A DNA stretch of 50,580 bases from JBCBZH01 sp039815415 (lineage in GTDB: Bacteria; Bacteroidota; Rhodothermia; Rhodothermales; Rubricoccaceae): NCBI GenBank assembly GCA_039815415.1, contig JBCBZH010000003.1, positions 1 through 50,580 of the forward strand. The letters run 5' to 3'. This document shows positions 1-8,037 of the stretch, one piece after another; within the stretch, counting starts at the first letter, position 1; the number at the start of each line of letters is the position of its first letter. The notes beneath the pieces are model-generated. The model did not search any database. It was given only the letters and a program-made list of their open reading frames with translations, and was not told the origin of the DNA. The position numbers were made by a program, and so were the translations under genes.

Positions 1-49
1 ATATTTTTTGGATTAAAAGCAGTGGACGAATGGAAACTCTAGAAAAAAA

Positions 50-99
50 TGGTGATCCCGGTGCGACTCGAACGCACGACCCACTGATTAAAAGTCAGC
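50..99 (-). tRNA. tRNA-Lys(UUU), 3' half only
   Basis: Read on the minus strand, this stretch has the anticodon arm with loop CTTTTAA (anticodon TTT), a five-base variable region, a perfect T-arm (GTGCG/CGCAC around TTCGAGT), the 3' acceptor strand CGGGATC, discriminator A and an encoded CCA at 52-50. The D-arm and the 5' acceptor strand (expected GATCCCG) are missing: what precedes the anticodon stem is AT-rich sequence that runs into a truncated kinase gene. A 3' half-tRNA of about 50 bases is the typical footprint of a tyrosine-recombinase element that uses the 3' end of a tRNA gene as attachment site. It is therefore probably an att remnant and not a functional tRNA. That reading is inference. 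Confidence 0.8.
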
Positions 100-104
100 A
101 ATAC

Positions 105-1001
105 TTAGAACTGAAATATCACCACCAGCTCGGCCATCGGAGAGCCAGCATGCACTCGCACGGTGATGGTTCCGCCTTCTGGGCTGTGGCGGAGGGCATT
201 GTCCAGCAGGTTGCCAACCACCCGGTCGAGCCGGAGGGGCTCCCCGACGACGAGCACCGGTGCCGCGGTACCGTCGAGCTGGAGGTGGACTCCAGCAGCC
301 TCGGCGCGAGGGGCGAAGGCTTCCAGGGCTTGCTGGGCTGCCAGGGTGAGGTCGGCGGATTCGCCAGAGGCGAGCGGCATCAGTGTCTCTACCTCGTCCT
401 TGAACAGGCTCAGCACCTCGCGGATCATCTCCTGCATCCGGTCGGTCTGGCGCGCCGCCAGCTCGATCATCTCCTCGGCCTCGCCGGGCTCGAGGTCATC
501 CTCTCGGACGAACTGCAGGCTGGACCGGAGGTTCTGAAGGGGGTTCGAGAGATCGTGGACGATGCAGTGCAGCAACACCTCGCGCTCCTCGATGCGCCGT
601 TGCGTGCGATCCATCGCGAGGGCTTCTTCGCGGGCGCGTTGCAGCAGCTTCTGGGTCTGCTCCAGCGAATGGATCGGTGGCCCGAGGGTCAGCACGGAGC
701 GGTTGTCGATGCAGAGGGCGCGGGCGTACAGAGGGCGTGCCCGGCCCGTTGCGTCGGCCTCCACGAAGGTGCCACTTGCGGCGTGTCCGTCTCGGCTCCG
801 CCAGACGGCCTCTGCATCTTCCATAAATGGCAGCAGGGCGTCGAAGGTGCCTGTGAGGTCGAAGGCACTGCCCTGCGAGACGAGGGTCCCCTCGAACCAG
901 TCTGGCGGGTCTCCGAGGCTCACGAACGTGCCGTCGAGCTGGCGCTCCAGAACAGCGATGTCGAGCGCTGCTGGAAGGGCAGAGGGGAGGTCGCGGGTCA
1001 C
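105..1001 (-). pseudogene. Sensor histidine kinase, 3'-truncated
   Basis: The likely start is GTG at 1001, overlapping the TGA of the upstream GTPase gene (GTGA), which indicates translational coupling. The product of about 298 residues has a PAS-like N-terminal region (about 10-110), a coiled segment, a dimerisation/phosphoacceptor helix with HDLSNPL (His149) and an N-box (VVGNLLDNALRHSP, near 270-285). After SPMAELVV the frame turns into IFQF and stops, so the G1, F and G2 ATP-binding boxes expected in a HATPase_c domain are absent. The break coincides with the change to AT-rich DNA carrying the tRNA-Lys fragment. The protein as it stands should not bind ATP normally. It is the last gene of a GTPase/OmpA operon. 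Confidence 0.75.
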
Positions 1002-1495
1002 GAGGGCTTGAGGGTGTAGCGGGCCAGCGCATCGAAGGCGGCTTCGACGTTCGCACCGGTCTTGGCACTCGTTTCCAGGACGGTGGCCGTCTCGCGAAGG
1101 GTCGCGACGCGGTCGGCGTCGAGCGCCCAGTCCGATTCGAGGTCGACCTTGTTGAGGGCGATCACGGCGGGCATCGGGCCGTACGCTTCCTGTGCAGCCT
1201 CTCTCAGTTCGAGGGCGCGATTCAGCGTGGACGGGCGTGTGCCGTCGGCCACGAGCAGGAGGCCTGCCGCGCCGCGCAGGTAGGTGAGGTCGAGCGGCGA
1301 GTAGGCATCGTCTCCGGCGATGTCCCACACAACGAGCCGCACTGCCGTGCCATCGACCTCCACTTCGCGGCGGTCGATCTTGACTCCGATGGTGGTCAGG
1401 TAGGCCTCGGAGAACAGGCCTTCCACAAAGCGCCGGACGAGACTCGTCTTTCCCACAGCCGGGACCCCGATGAGGCAGATCTTCTTCTGGATCAT
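998..1495 (-). CDS. Rab/Ras-like small GTPase
   Basis: This 165-residue single-domain GTPase has all the nucleotide-binding boxes: P-loop GVPAVGKT (10-17), switch I threonines (about 34-35), G3 WDIAG (57-61), NKVD (115-118) and SAK (143-145). The residue after DIAG, normally the catalytic Gln in eukaryotic Ras/Rab, is Asp, so intrinsic hydrolysis may be slow or depend on a partner. It lies 13 bases after an OmpA-domain membrane protein gene and overlaps the histidine kinase gene by four bases, so the three are surely co-transcribed. It probably acts as a cytoplasmic switch coupled to the envelope protein and the kinase. That functional link is inference from gene order. Confidence 0.9.
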   Translation of the reverse strand: MIQKKICLIGVPAVGKTSLVRRFVEGLFSEAYLTTIGVKIDRREVEVDGTAVRLVVWDIAGDDAYSPLDLTYLRGAAGLLLVADGTRPSTLNRALELREAAQEAYGPMPAVIALNKVDLESDWALDADRVATLRETATVLETSAKTGANVEAAFDALARYTLKPS

Positions 1496-1508
1496 GGGAC
1501 CTGCTGGA

Positions 1509-3317
1509 TCATGGAGCCTGTGCGCTGGTGGAGTCGGGTCGGTTCCCAGCGCTTTCGACGCGGAAGGTGACGCGGCGGCTGGACGGCGAGACGCCAGATT
1601 CTAGGGCGCGGGTGTCTGCGTAGCCTTCGGCGCGGATCGTCAGGGTGCCTGCGTTCGGAAGGACGGCGTTGCGCACGGAGACGGCGCGTGAAAGACTCAA
1701 CGCCTGATTCTCGGCGTCCGTCCCTGTGTCGTCGGTGTGGCCCTCGATGATGAGCACCACAGTGTCGTTCGCCAGCTGGGCGAGGTGCCCGACGTGCCTC
1801 TGAATGCGTTCCATGCCAACAGGTTGGGCGGAGCCTTCCTCGAAGGTGAGGGTCAGGGCCTCCACATCTGCGATGACTTCCTCCAGTGCCGGCACCAGCC
1901 CAGAGACATCGAGCTGGCGAGCGCCCAGAACGGGAAGCAGGCGTCGGGCCTCGGCGGCCCACAGGGTGTCGGCGTCGCCCTCGGCGATGATGCGGCCTCC
2001 GGGCTCTGCGCGGAGTGTGACGCCATCGGGCAGGTCGAACGCGCGGGTAGCCCGCTGGGCGACGAGCTGAGGATCGTCAGAAAGGGCGGATACGAAGCGA
2101 AGGTCCACGTCGGACGAATCCAGTTCTTCAGGGAGCAAGGACAGCGGCGCGCGTCCAAGAGGGTCGCTCGCGCCGATGACGACAAGGCGCCCACCCTCTC
2201 GCTCGGTCCGTAAGACGGTCACACCAGGCTCGGCCTCGAGGGCCTGGAGAAACGCAGCCTCGCGTTGGTGCGTCTCCCACATACGCCAGCCGAGGTAGCC
2301 GAGCAGGCCCAGAAGAAGCAGGGCCAGAATCCAGAGCTTGGCGCTTCCGGCCTTGGAGTCGTCCGCGTACTCCGCATCCAGCAGCGAGCGGAGCGTGTCG
2401 TTCGTGGACTCGAACGGTGTCGCATCGCCCTCGAAGGCGTCGAACGCTGCAGCGTGCTTGGCGTGGAGGGTGGCGAGAACGCCGGCCATGCGCTCTCGAA
2501 AGGATGCCGAAGGCGTGCCGCGCACCACGGTTGCCAGAAGAGCATCGGGTCCGGTCTCGGCCCATACGGTCAGGTCGCCCGCCTGGAAGGCATTCAGCGC
2601 ATCGTCCTCGTCTACGTCGAACGAGTCGCCGACGAATTGGCGCAACGCGGTGAGCATAGAGGACACTAGGTCGGCATCGTCCTCGCCATTGGCGCTCGCC
2701 ACTTCGGGAGCCACCGCGTGCTGGAGTGGAAGGCCCGTCTCGCGATGAACGAGAAGGACCTGCTCCACGCGGTAGCGGAGGGTGTGATGCAGCACCACCT
2801 CGCCGAAGGAGACTCCCCGGCGCCACGCCTCCACGCGCCACTTCAGTCCTTTCCACGACAGTCCGTAGTTGACCGACCGGTTCAAGTTGTCCATCGAGCT
2901 GGCGACGGCCTGCCGCACAGCTCGCCGGATGGCTGGTCCCATGACCGGAAACAGGATGTCCGCGATGGGCTGAGGGTCTCGCTCGACCGACACGCGGAGC
3001 CCAGACTCGATGGAGGGCTCGAGGGCGCGTCCGAGTTCGTCGTCGCGGCGCTCGCGGAGGCGGACGGCGTCCGGGAGCATGTCGCTGAGGGCGGCCGCAT
3101 CCAGATGCTCGGGGCCGGCCTCGGCCCACCGATCCAGCAGGTCTGCACGGTCGTGCCCGAGAACGAGGCGCCTCAGTTCGTCTGCGGTCGCCAGCTCGTG
3201 GGCCACAGGGGATTGATACGTGGAATCCGGCGGGTCGGGCGGAGTAGGAGCCGACACGCGAGGGCTGCCTCGCGGAGAGGCAGGGGCCGGAGCCTCAGGG
3301 CGTGAACGTCGGAGCAT
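1509..3317 (-). CDS. OmpA-domain membrane protein of a GTPase module
   Basis: This 602-residue protein has a cytoplasm-like N-terminal part (about 1-325, no signal peptide, Pro-rich first 35 residues), one transmembrane helix (about 328-346, LWILALLLLGLLGYLGWRMW) and a C-terminal OmpA/MotB-type peptidoglycan-binding domain (about 490-595) with the EGHTDDTGT and SxxRAxSV signatures. The topology fits an inner-membrane protein that reaches peptidoglycan from the periplasm while presenting a large cytoplasmic domain, which could be the docking site of the small GTPase encoded 13 bases downstream. Between the membrane helix and the OmpA domain there is a region resembling BON-like repeats (VTLRAEPGGRIIAEGDADTL). 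It is unlike a classic outer-membrane OmpA because there is no barrel. Confidence 0.8.
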   Translation of the reverse strand: MLRRSRPEAPAPASPRGSPRVSAPTPPDPPDSTYQSPVAHELATADELRRLVLGHDRADLLDRWAEAGPEHLDAAALSDMLPDAVRLRERRDDELGRALEPSIESGLRVSVERDPQPIADILFPVMGPAIRRAVRQAVASSMDNLNRSVNYGLSWKGLKWRVEAWRRGVSFGEVVLHHTLRYRVEQVLLVHRETGLPLQHAVAPEVASANGEDDADLVSSMLTALRQFVGDSFDVDEDDALNAFQAGDLTVWAETGPDALLATVVRGTPSASFRERMAGVLATLHAKHAAAFDAFEGDATPFESTNDTLRSLLDAEYADDSKAGSAKLWILALLLLGLLGYLGWRMWETHQREAAFLQALEAEPGVTVLRTEREGGRLVVIGASDPLGRAPLSLLPEELDSSDVDLRFVSALSDDPQLVAQRATRAFDLPDGVTLRAEPGGRIIAEGDADTLWAAEARRLLPVLGARQLDVSGLVPALEEVIADVEALTLTFEEGSAQPVGMERIQRHVGHLAQLANDTVVLIIEGHTDDTGTDAENQALSLSRAVSVRNAVLPNAGTLTIRAEGYADTRALESGVSPSSRRVTFRVESAGNRPDSTSAQAP

Positions 3318-3391
3318 CTGTAGAGGCGATGGAGGGCCTCAGGTGGCCCCGCGGAGAGGGAGAGAGAAGATCGATGGACTCCGCGAGATCT

Positions 3392-4024
3392 TTAGCCGTC
3401 GTGCAGGCGCGCCGCAACATCGGCGAGCATGGCCGCTAGAGCCCGGCGGTCTGCCTTCTGGTCCTGAAGGGTGTCCACGTGCTGGTCGAGCGAGCGCACG
3501 AGGTCATCGGCTTTGGACTGAAGCGACTCGCGGATGCGCGTGGCTTCGTCCAGAAGCTGCTGTCGCACGTTGCGGACGTCGTCTTCGGTTCCAGCTCCGA
3601 TCTCATCCACGCGTTGGGCAAACTTCTCACGGTCCGAGCGGACCTCGCGGGTGAGGTCTCCCACCGCGTCGATGCGTTCGCGCTTCTCCGTTTCAATCTT
3701 GCGCGTCAGGGTTTCGATCTCCTGACGGACATACCCATCGAGCGTGTCCATTCGGGACCGAACCTCGTCGCGGAGCGCAGAGGCCTCGCGAGTCAGTTTC
3801 TCTTCGAGCTTGGCAAACCGCCCGTCATAGTCGACCATCTGGCGGCCGAACAGGATGTCGCGGATCTTGTCCACATTGCCACTTTCCTGGGCGCCGGGCT
3901 GGCGAGGAACAGCGGGGGACGCCGCTGGCGTGGCTTCGGGAGCGTCTTCCGTCTCGGGGGCTGCGCCATCGCCTTCGTGGAGAGCAGGATCGGGCATGGA
4001 CTCGGTCTTCTTGGAACGCAACAT
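3392..4024 (-). CDS. Coiled-coil protein of the GTPase/OmpA module
   Basis: The chosen start gives MLRSKKTESM and a 210-residue product. A longer frame to 4138 would overlap the DinB gene, so the short form is preferred. The first 60 residues are acidic and Pro/Ala-rich. Then comes a DKIRDILFGRQM motif followed by a nearly continuous amphipathic helix (about 75-205) rich in Glu, Arg and Asp with heptad spacing, predicted to form a long coiled coil. It sits upstream of the OmpA-domain gene in the same direction with a 74-base gap. No enzyme motif is visible. A scaffold or adaptor role in the module is a guess from position. Confidence 0.7.
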   Translation of the reverse strand: MLRSKKTESMPDPALHEGDGAAPETEDAPEATPAASPAVPRQPGAQESGNVDKIRDILFGRQMVDYDGRFAKLEEKLTREASALRDEVRSRMDTLDGYVRQEIETLTRKIETEKRERIDAVGDLTREVRSDREKFAQRVDEIGAGTEDDVRNVRQQLLDEATRIRESLQSKADDLVRSLDQHVDTLQDQKADRRALAAMLADVAARLHDG

Positions 4025-4103
4025 GGAGTTTGCGGCATCGCAGGCCGCGCCGGTGGACGCCTCCAAAGTAGCGCCTCTCCACGCTGAGTTCATATTGGCC
4101 AGC

Positions 4104-4610
4104 CTAAAAGCCCGGGCGCTCGTCTGCCGTCGGACCATAGATGGACGGTACAGGCACGTCCAGAAGGCGCAGATAGACCGACAGTTGTCCCCGGTGGTGG
4201 ATGATGTGGCTCATGCCCCATCGTCGCATGACGAGGTGCCGTGGGTCCGTGGACAAGACCTTGTCACCCATCCGAATGGACCAGTCTCCACGCAGGTCTT
4301 CATCTGACAGGTCCGCCAGAACGGGCCGGAGAGCCTCCACGTTCTGATCCCATAGATCGAGGATCTCCTCGCTGGTGGTCGGTTTCGGCAGTGCCGACGA
4401 GCGGACGGCCATGTCGAGGCCATCAGAGAGGAGCGTGACTCTCCACCAGCGGAGCAGGTTGGCGATGTGCGTCGCCAGCGCCCTGATGGACATCGACTTC
4501 TCGTGAGGCCGCCAGTCGAGCTGGTGAGAGGGAATGCGTTCGAGGACACGGCGCGTGGTCGCCAGCTCGAGGTCAAGGTCGGCGAGGCTTGCGGTGCGGA
4601 GGGTGGACAT
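4104..4610 (-). CDS. DinB-family metal-binding protein
   Basis: This 168-residue four-helix-bundle protein of the DinB/YfiT type has an N-terminal LATHIANLLRWW helix and a C-terminal MSHIIHHRGQLSVYL helix, which supply the His residues (about H48 and H134-H137) that bind a divalent metal in the family. Members are thiol-dependent transferases or detoxifying enzymes of unknown exact substrate. The start codon overlaps the stop of the glycosidase gene upstream (TAATG), so the two are translationally coupled. The C-terminal motif IYGPTADERPGF is common in the family. Confidence 0.85.
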   Translation of the reverse strand: MSTLRTASLADLDLELATTRRVLERIPSHQLDWRPHEKSMSIRALATHIANLLRWWRVTLLSDGLDMAVRSSALPKPTTSEEILDLWDQNVEALRPVLADLSDEDLRGDWSIRMGDKVLSTDPRHLVMRRWGMSHIIHHRGQLSVYLRLLDVPVPSIYGPTADERPGF

Positions 4611-5572
4611 TAGCGGATGCGAATGGTGAGGGCGTGGGGGAGATGCTGAGGATCGTTTCCCCCTGCCGGAGCGGGCTGGTGGCGTGTCCCGGCGCGGCGG
4701 TTCCAGACGAACACCGACGCGCCGCCGTCTAGAGCGAGCTGGTGGTCTGGAGAGACGCCCATGCGGGTAAGCAGCGCCTGCGGGGCCTCGATGGTGGAGC
4801 GGCCGTCGCTGGTAGCGATGAGAAGCAGCTCGGTGGTGCCATTGCCATCGCCGTCGAGAGCGCCGAGGACATGAAAGCGCGTGGCGGTGCGGGCCGGATG
4901 CGCATCCGGGGCGAGGCTGACGATGGCCTCGGCGAAGGCGGCGCTGTCGAGCGGCACGCCGGTAGTGGGATCGTAGTCCATGATGTGAACCACAGTGTCC
5001 GCCAGCCCGAGGGCGCGCAGCGGCTGGCTCCAGCGTTCGGTCTCGGCACCGGGGCGGCCCGGGCCGTAGGGGCTGCTTCCGCCGGTCGCCACCCGCCCGT
5101 TCTCCGCGATGGGATACGCGAGCTGAGAGGCCGGCTCGCCGGGCGTCTCGAAGAACGCGCCGTTCAGGACCGTCAGGAGCCGGTCGTCGGCGGTCTGTTG
5201 GCGCACCACATCGGCCATCTCCATCAGCTCGACCCTCGGGCTGGCGGCCGTCGGGTGGAAGTGCGACTCATCCGTGCCTCCGTCGACCACGGGACCCAGG
5301 ATCTGCGTGACCATTGCTGCACGGAGGTCGATGAGCTGGAGAAGGACGTTGCCGGTGTCGGACGGGACGTCCACCAGTGCGTAGGCGTCGCCCTCGCGGT
5401 CGAGGATATAGGCGCCGAGGCCCTCGGCGTCTAAGCGAGACGCCAGAGCACTGGGAAGGCCGAGCGTGTCGGCGGACGTGACAGTGGGCGGTGGGGCCTC
5501 GGGCTGACGAGTGCAGCCCGTGAGGATTGCTAGCCCGACGATCAGGAGGGCAGCAGCGAGCTGGTGACTCAC
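4610..5572 (-). CDS. Phosphodiester glycosidase-family lipoprotein
   Basis: The 320-residue product begins with a lipoprotein signal (hydrophobic LIVGLAIL, lipobox LTGC with Cys at about 20), so it is probably anchored to a membrane. The body carries the signatures of the NAGPA/DUF2233 phosphodiester glycosidase family: LNGAFF (about 137) near the middle and LALDGGASVFVWNR near the C-terminus. The family cleaves GlcNAc-1-phosphodiester or related linkages. The substrate here is unknown. It overlaps the upstream dipeptidase gene by four bases and the DinB gene by one, making a three-gene cluster. Confidence 0.8.
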   Translation of the reverse strand: MSHQLAAALLIVGLAILTGCTRQPEAPPPTVTSADTLGLPSALASRLDAEGLGAYILDREGDAYALVDVPSDTGNVLLQLIDLRAAMVTQILGPVVDGGTDESHFHPTAASPRVELMEMADVVRQQTADDRLLTVLNGAFFETPGEPASQLAYPIAENGRVATGGSSPYGPGRPGAETERWSQPLRALGLADTVVHIMDYDPTTGVPLDSAAFAEAIVSLAPDAHPARTATRFHVLGALDGDGNGTTELLLIATSDGRSTIEAPQALLTRMGVSPDHQLALDGGASVFVWNRRAGTRHQPAPAGGNDPQHLPHALTIRIR

Positions 5573-6954
5573 GAGGCCTGCCGCGCGTAGGCGTCGAGGA
5601 AGCGGATGGAGGCCGCAATGCCCTGGTGGAAGCGGTCGAGGCCGAACTTCTCGTTGGGGCTGTGGATCGAGTCTGAGTCGAGCCCGAAGCCCATCAGGAC
5701 GGTGTCCAGGCCGAGGATGGTCTTAAAGTCCGCGACGACGGGGATGGAGCCACCCTCGCGGGTGAAGAACGGCTCGCGCCCGAACACGCCCTGGAGGGCC
5801 TCCTTGGCCGCCTGCATCGCCGGGGCTGACGTGTCCACGATCACACCATGTCCGCCGTGGAGGTCGCGGAAGGTGAGCGTCATCGTATCCGGCACGTTCG
5901 CCTCGAAGTGGCGGCGCAGCTTCTCGGTGATGTCGTCCGGCGTCTGGTCTGGCACGAGTCGGCAGGAGATCTTGGCGCTGGCCTTGGCGGGCAGGACCGT
6001 CTTGGCGCCCTTGCCGATGTAGCCACCCCAGATGCCGTTGCAGTCGAGCGTCGGGCGGCCCGTGGTGCCCTCGAGGGTGCTGTACCCAGCCTCGGACTTC
6101 GTCTGCTTGACGCCTGCCTCCTCCATCCACGCAGCCTCATCGAAGGGCAGCGCGCGGTAGCTGGCGCGTTCCTCATCGGTCAGGTCACGCACGGCATCGT
6201 AGAAGCCCTCCACCGTCACGCGGTGGTTCTCGTCGTGCAGGTCCGCGATCATGGCCGCCAGCGCGTTGATGGGGTTCTCCACGCCGCCGCCGTAGACGCC
6301 CGAGTGGAGGTCCTTGCCCGGCCCCTGGAGCGTGACCTCCACGTACGCCAGCCCGCGCAGGCCGTAGGCGATGGAGGGGACGCCGGGCGCGAAGAGCGCC
6401 GTGTCCGACACCAGCACGACATCCGCCTCCAGGCGGTCTTTGTTGGCGCGGAGCCAGTCCGGGAGGTGGGCGCTACCGTTCTCCTCCTCGCCCTCGATCA
6501 TCATCTTGAGGTTGACCGGCAGGCCGTCGGTCTTGAGGTAGGCCTCGGCGGACTTGACGTGCATGAATGCCTGCCCCTTGTCGTCGGCGGAGCCGCGCGC
6601 AACGAGGTTGCCGTCCTTCACGACCGGCTCGAAGGGATCTTGGTCCCACAGATCGAGCGGATCGGGCGGCTGCACGTCGTAGTGGCCGTAGACGAGGACC
6701 GTCGGCGCATCATCGGAGATGTGGTGGCTCGCGTAGACGACCGGGTGGCCCGGCGAGCTGGCGTCTCCGGTCTCCATCACCTCCACGGTCTCCATGCCGA
6801 TGGCGCGCAGGTGGTCGGCCAGCCACTCAGCGGCGCGGCGCGTGTCGCCAGCTCGAGCCGGGTCGGTGGAGATGGACGGGATGCGGAGCCAGTCCTTGAG
6901 CTGCTCAACGGAGGAGTCCGCGTGGTCTTGGGCGAAGGCGAGGGCGGAGGTCAT
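5569..6954 (-). CDS. M20-family dipeptidase
   Basis: This is a zinc metallopeptidase of the M20 CNDP/carnosinase-like group. The start at 6954 (MTSALAFAQD) gives 461 residues, the usual family size. An upstream GTG at 7011 would add 19 Pro-rich residues. Motifs in order are VLVYGHYDVQPPDP (first metal His), GSADDKGQ (bridging Asp), EGEEENGS (catalytic Glu-Glu), SDTALF and a C-terminal IHSPNE with the last His. The lid/dimerisation domain lies at about 205-330. There is no signal peptide, so it is probably cytoplasmic and hydrolyses dipeptides. Its stop codon overlaps the ATG of the lipoprotein gene. Confidence 0.9.
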   Translation of the reverse strand: MTSALAFAQDHADSSVEQLKDWLRIPSISTDPARAGDTRRAAEWLADHLRAIGMETVEVMETGDASSPGHPVVYASHHISDDAPTVLVYGHYDVQPPDPLDLWDQDPFEPVVKDGNLVARGSADDKGQAFMHVKSAEAYLKTDGLPVNLKMMIEGEEENGSAHLPDWLRANKDRLEADVVLVSDTALFAPGVPSIAYGLRGLAYVEVTLQGPGKDLHSGVYGGGVENPINALAAMIADLHDENHRVTVEGFYDAVRDLTDEERASYRALPFDEAAWMEEAGVKQTKSEAGYSTLEGTTGRPTLDCNGIWGGYIGKGAKTVLPAKASAKISCRLVPDQTPDDITEKLRRHFEANVPDTMTLTFRDLHGGHGVIVDTSAPAMQAAKEALQGVFGREPFFTREGGSIPVVADFKTILGLDTVLMGFGLDSDSIHSPNEKFGLDRFHQGIAASIRFLDAYARQAS

Positions 6955-7068
6955 GTCAGGAAGAGATGCAGGGGGAGGGGTCAGTACGCTCGGCGGTACA
7001 GTCGGCTCCACACGTCCGATTCTTCCGCGAGCCCGGTCTGGTTTGGCTTGCGGGTGGGTAGCGGGCGC

Positions 7069-7929
7069 TCACTCAATGTGGGCGATGAGAGCGTCGGCAG
7101 CCTCTCGGTTGATAGGCAAGACCGTTGTGATGATGCTGAGGGCTGAGACCCAGTAGCGTAGGTCCTCTGCCAGCCCGGGGGCGGCGCGGTAGCGGGCGAG
7201 AAGGGCACGCGCCTCGGTTTCGGACACGGGCGCATCGCAGTCGGTCAGGCGCTCTTCAAGGCCCTGCCGCTCGGCGCAGGACGCAATGATATAGCGCTGG
7301 ACCTGGAGCGACGTCAGCCCGCGAATGCGCTCGCGGTAGGCCGGAAGGTCTTGAAAAATCCAGCCTCCCTGTGTGACCTCACCATCACTGTAGTAGCTCG
7401 CCAGTTCAGCGCGGAGGTCCTCATCGCGAATGAGTCTCAAGTCGCCTGCCTCACGCATTTCGTCGAAAGTGCGCCGCGTTGAGGCATAGGGAAGGATCTG
7501 CGAGGCGTGGTAGTAGGCCACCACGGTCGCCCAGGGCGAGTCGTCCCGGAGCGCGCCCGTCTCGATGTGCGCGACGGCCGCCTCAGCGTAGTCCGTCACG
7601 CGCGTGGAGTAGGTCATCCGCACGTCGATGGCCTCGACGTCAGCGAGGAGGTCCTCGTGGATGCGCTCGAGATAGCCCTCTTCTCTGTCGCGGTCGGCGC
7701 GGGCCTGTCCCCACGCCGTCACCTGAAAGCCGATCACGACGCCGAGCACGACGATCACCAGCTCGAGGACGACCGCGAACCAGTTCTGTTCTCGCACGGC
7801 TTGCGACAGGCGCCCGAGGATGGTCCACGGCCGCTTCGGAGGCGACGTCGAGCTGGCGGCGGGTGTCACCGGATCGGGCGGTGGGGATTCTGAAGCGGAG
7901 GACGTCGGTCGATCAGCCGGGGGTTCCAT
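7069..7929 (-). CDS. DUF6090-like single-pass membrane protein
   Basis: The 286-residue protein has a Pro-rich N-terminus (about 1-35), one transmembrane helix (WFAVVLELVIVVLGVVIGFQV, about 50-70) followed by AWGQARADR, and a helical C-terminal domain. The pattern E/NWFAVVLELVIVVLGVVIGFQV..W matches the DUF6090 family common in Bacteroidota and proteobacteria, whose function is unknown. It is transcribed away from the beta-propeller lipoprotein gene across a 108-base gap that must hold two promoters. Confidence 0.7.
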   Translation of the reverse strand: MEPPADRPTSSASESPPPDPVTPAASSTSPPKRPWTILGRLSQAVREQNWFAVVLELVIVVLGVVIGFQVTAWGQARADRDREEGYLERIHEDLLADVEAIDVRMTYSTRVTDYAEAAVAHIETGALRDDSPWATVVAYYHASQILPYASTRRTFDEMREAGDLRLIRDEDLRAELASYYSDGEVTQGGWIFQDLPAYRERIRGLTSLQVQRYIIASCAERQGLEERLTDCDAPVSETEARALLARYRAAPGLAEDLRYWVSALSIITTVLPINREAADALIAHIE

Positions 7930-8037
7930 GCGAGAAGGTAGCCGTGCGACCCCAGTCTCTCACCCTCGGGGAGAGCCGGTGGCGATCCCGAGGCGGGCGG
8001 GGCCACGTATGGAAAGACAGCCTCTTTCATCTGACCC

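Noticed and set aside
105..1328. The longer kinase frame from 1328
   Set aside because: Its first 109 residues are Arg/Pro-rich shadow of the GTPase gene. The GTG at 1001 with GTGA overlap fits better.
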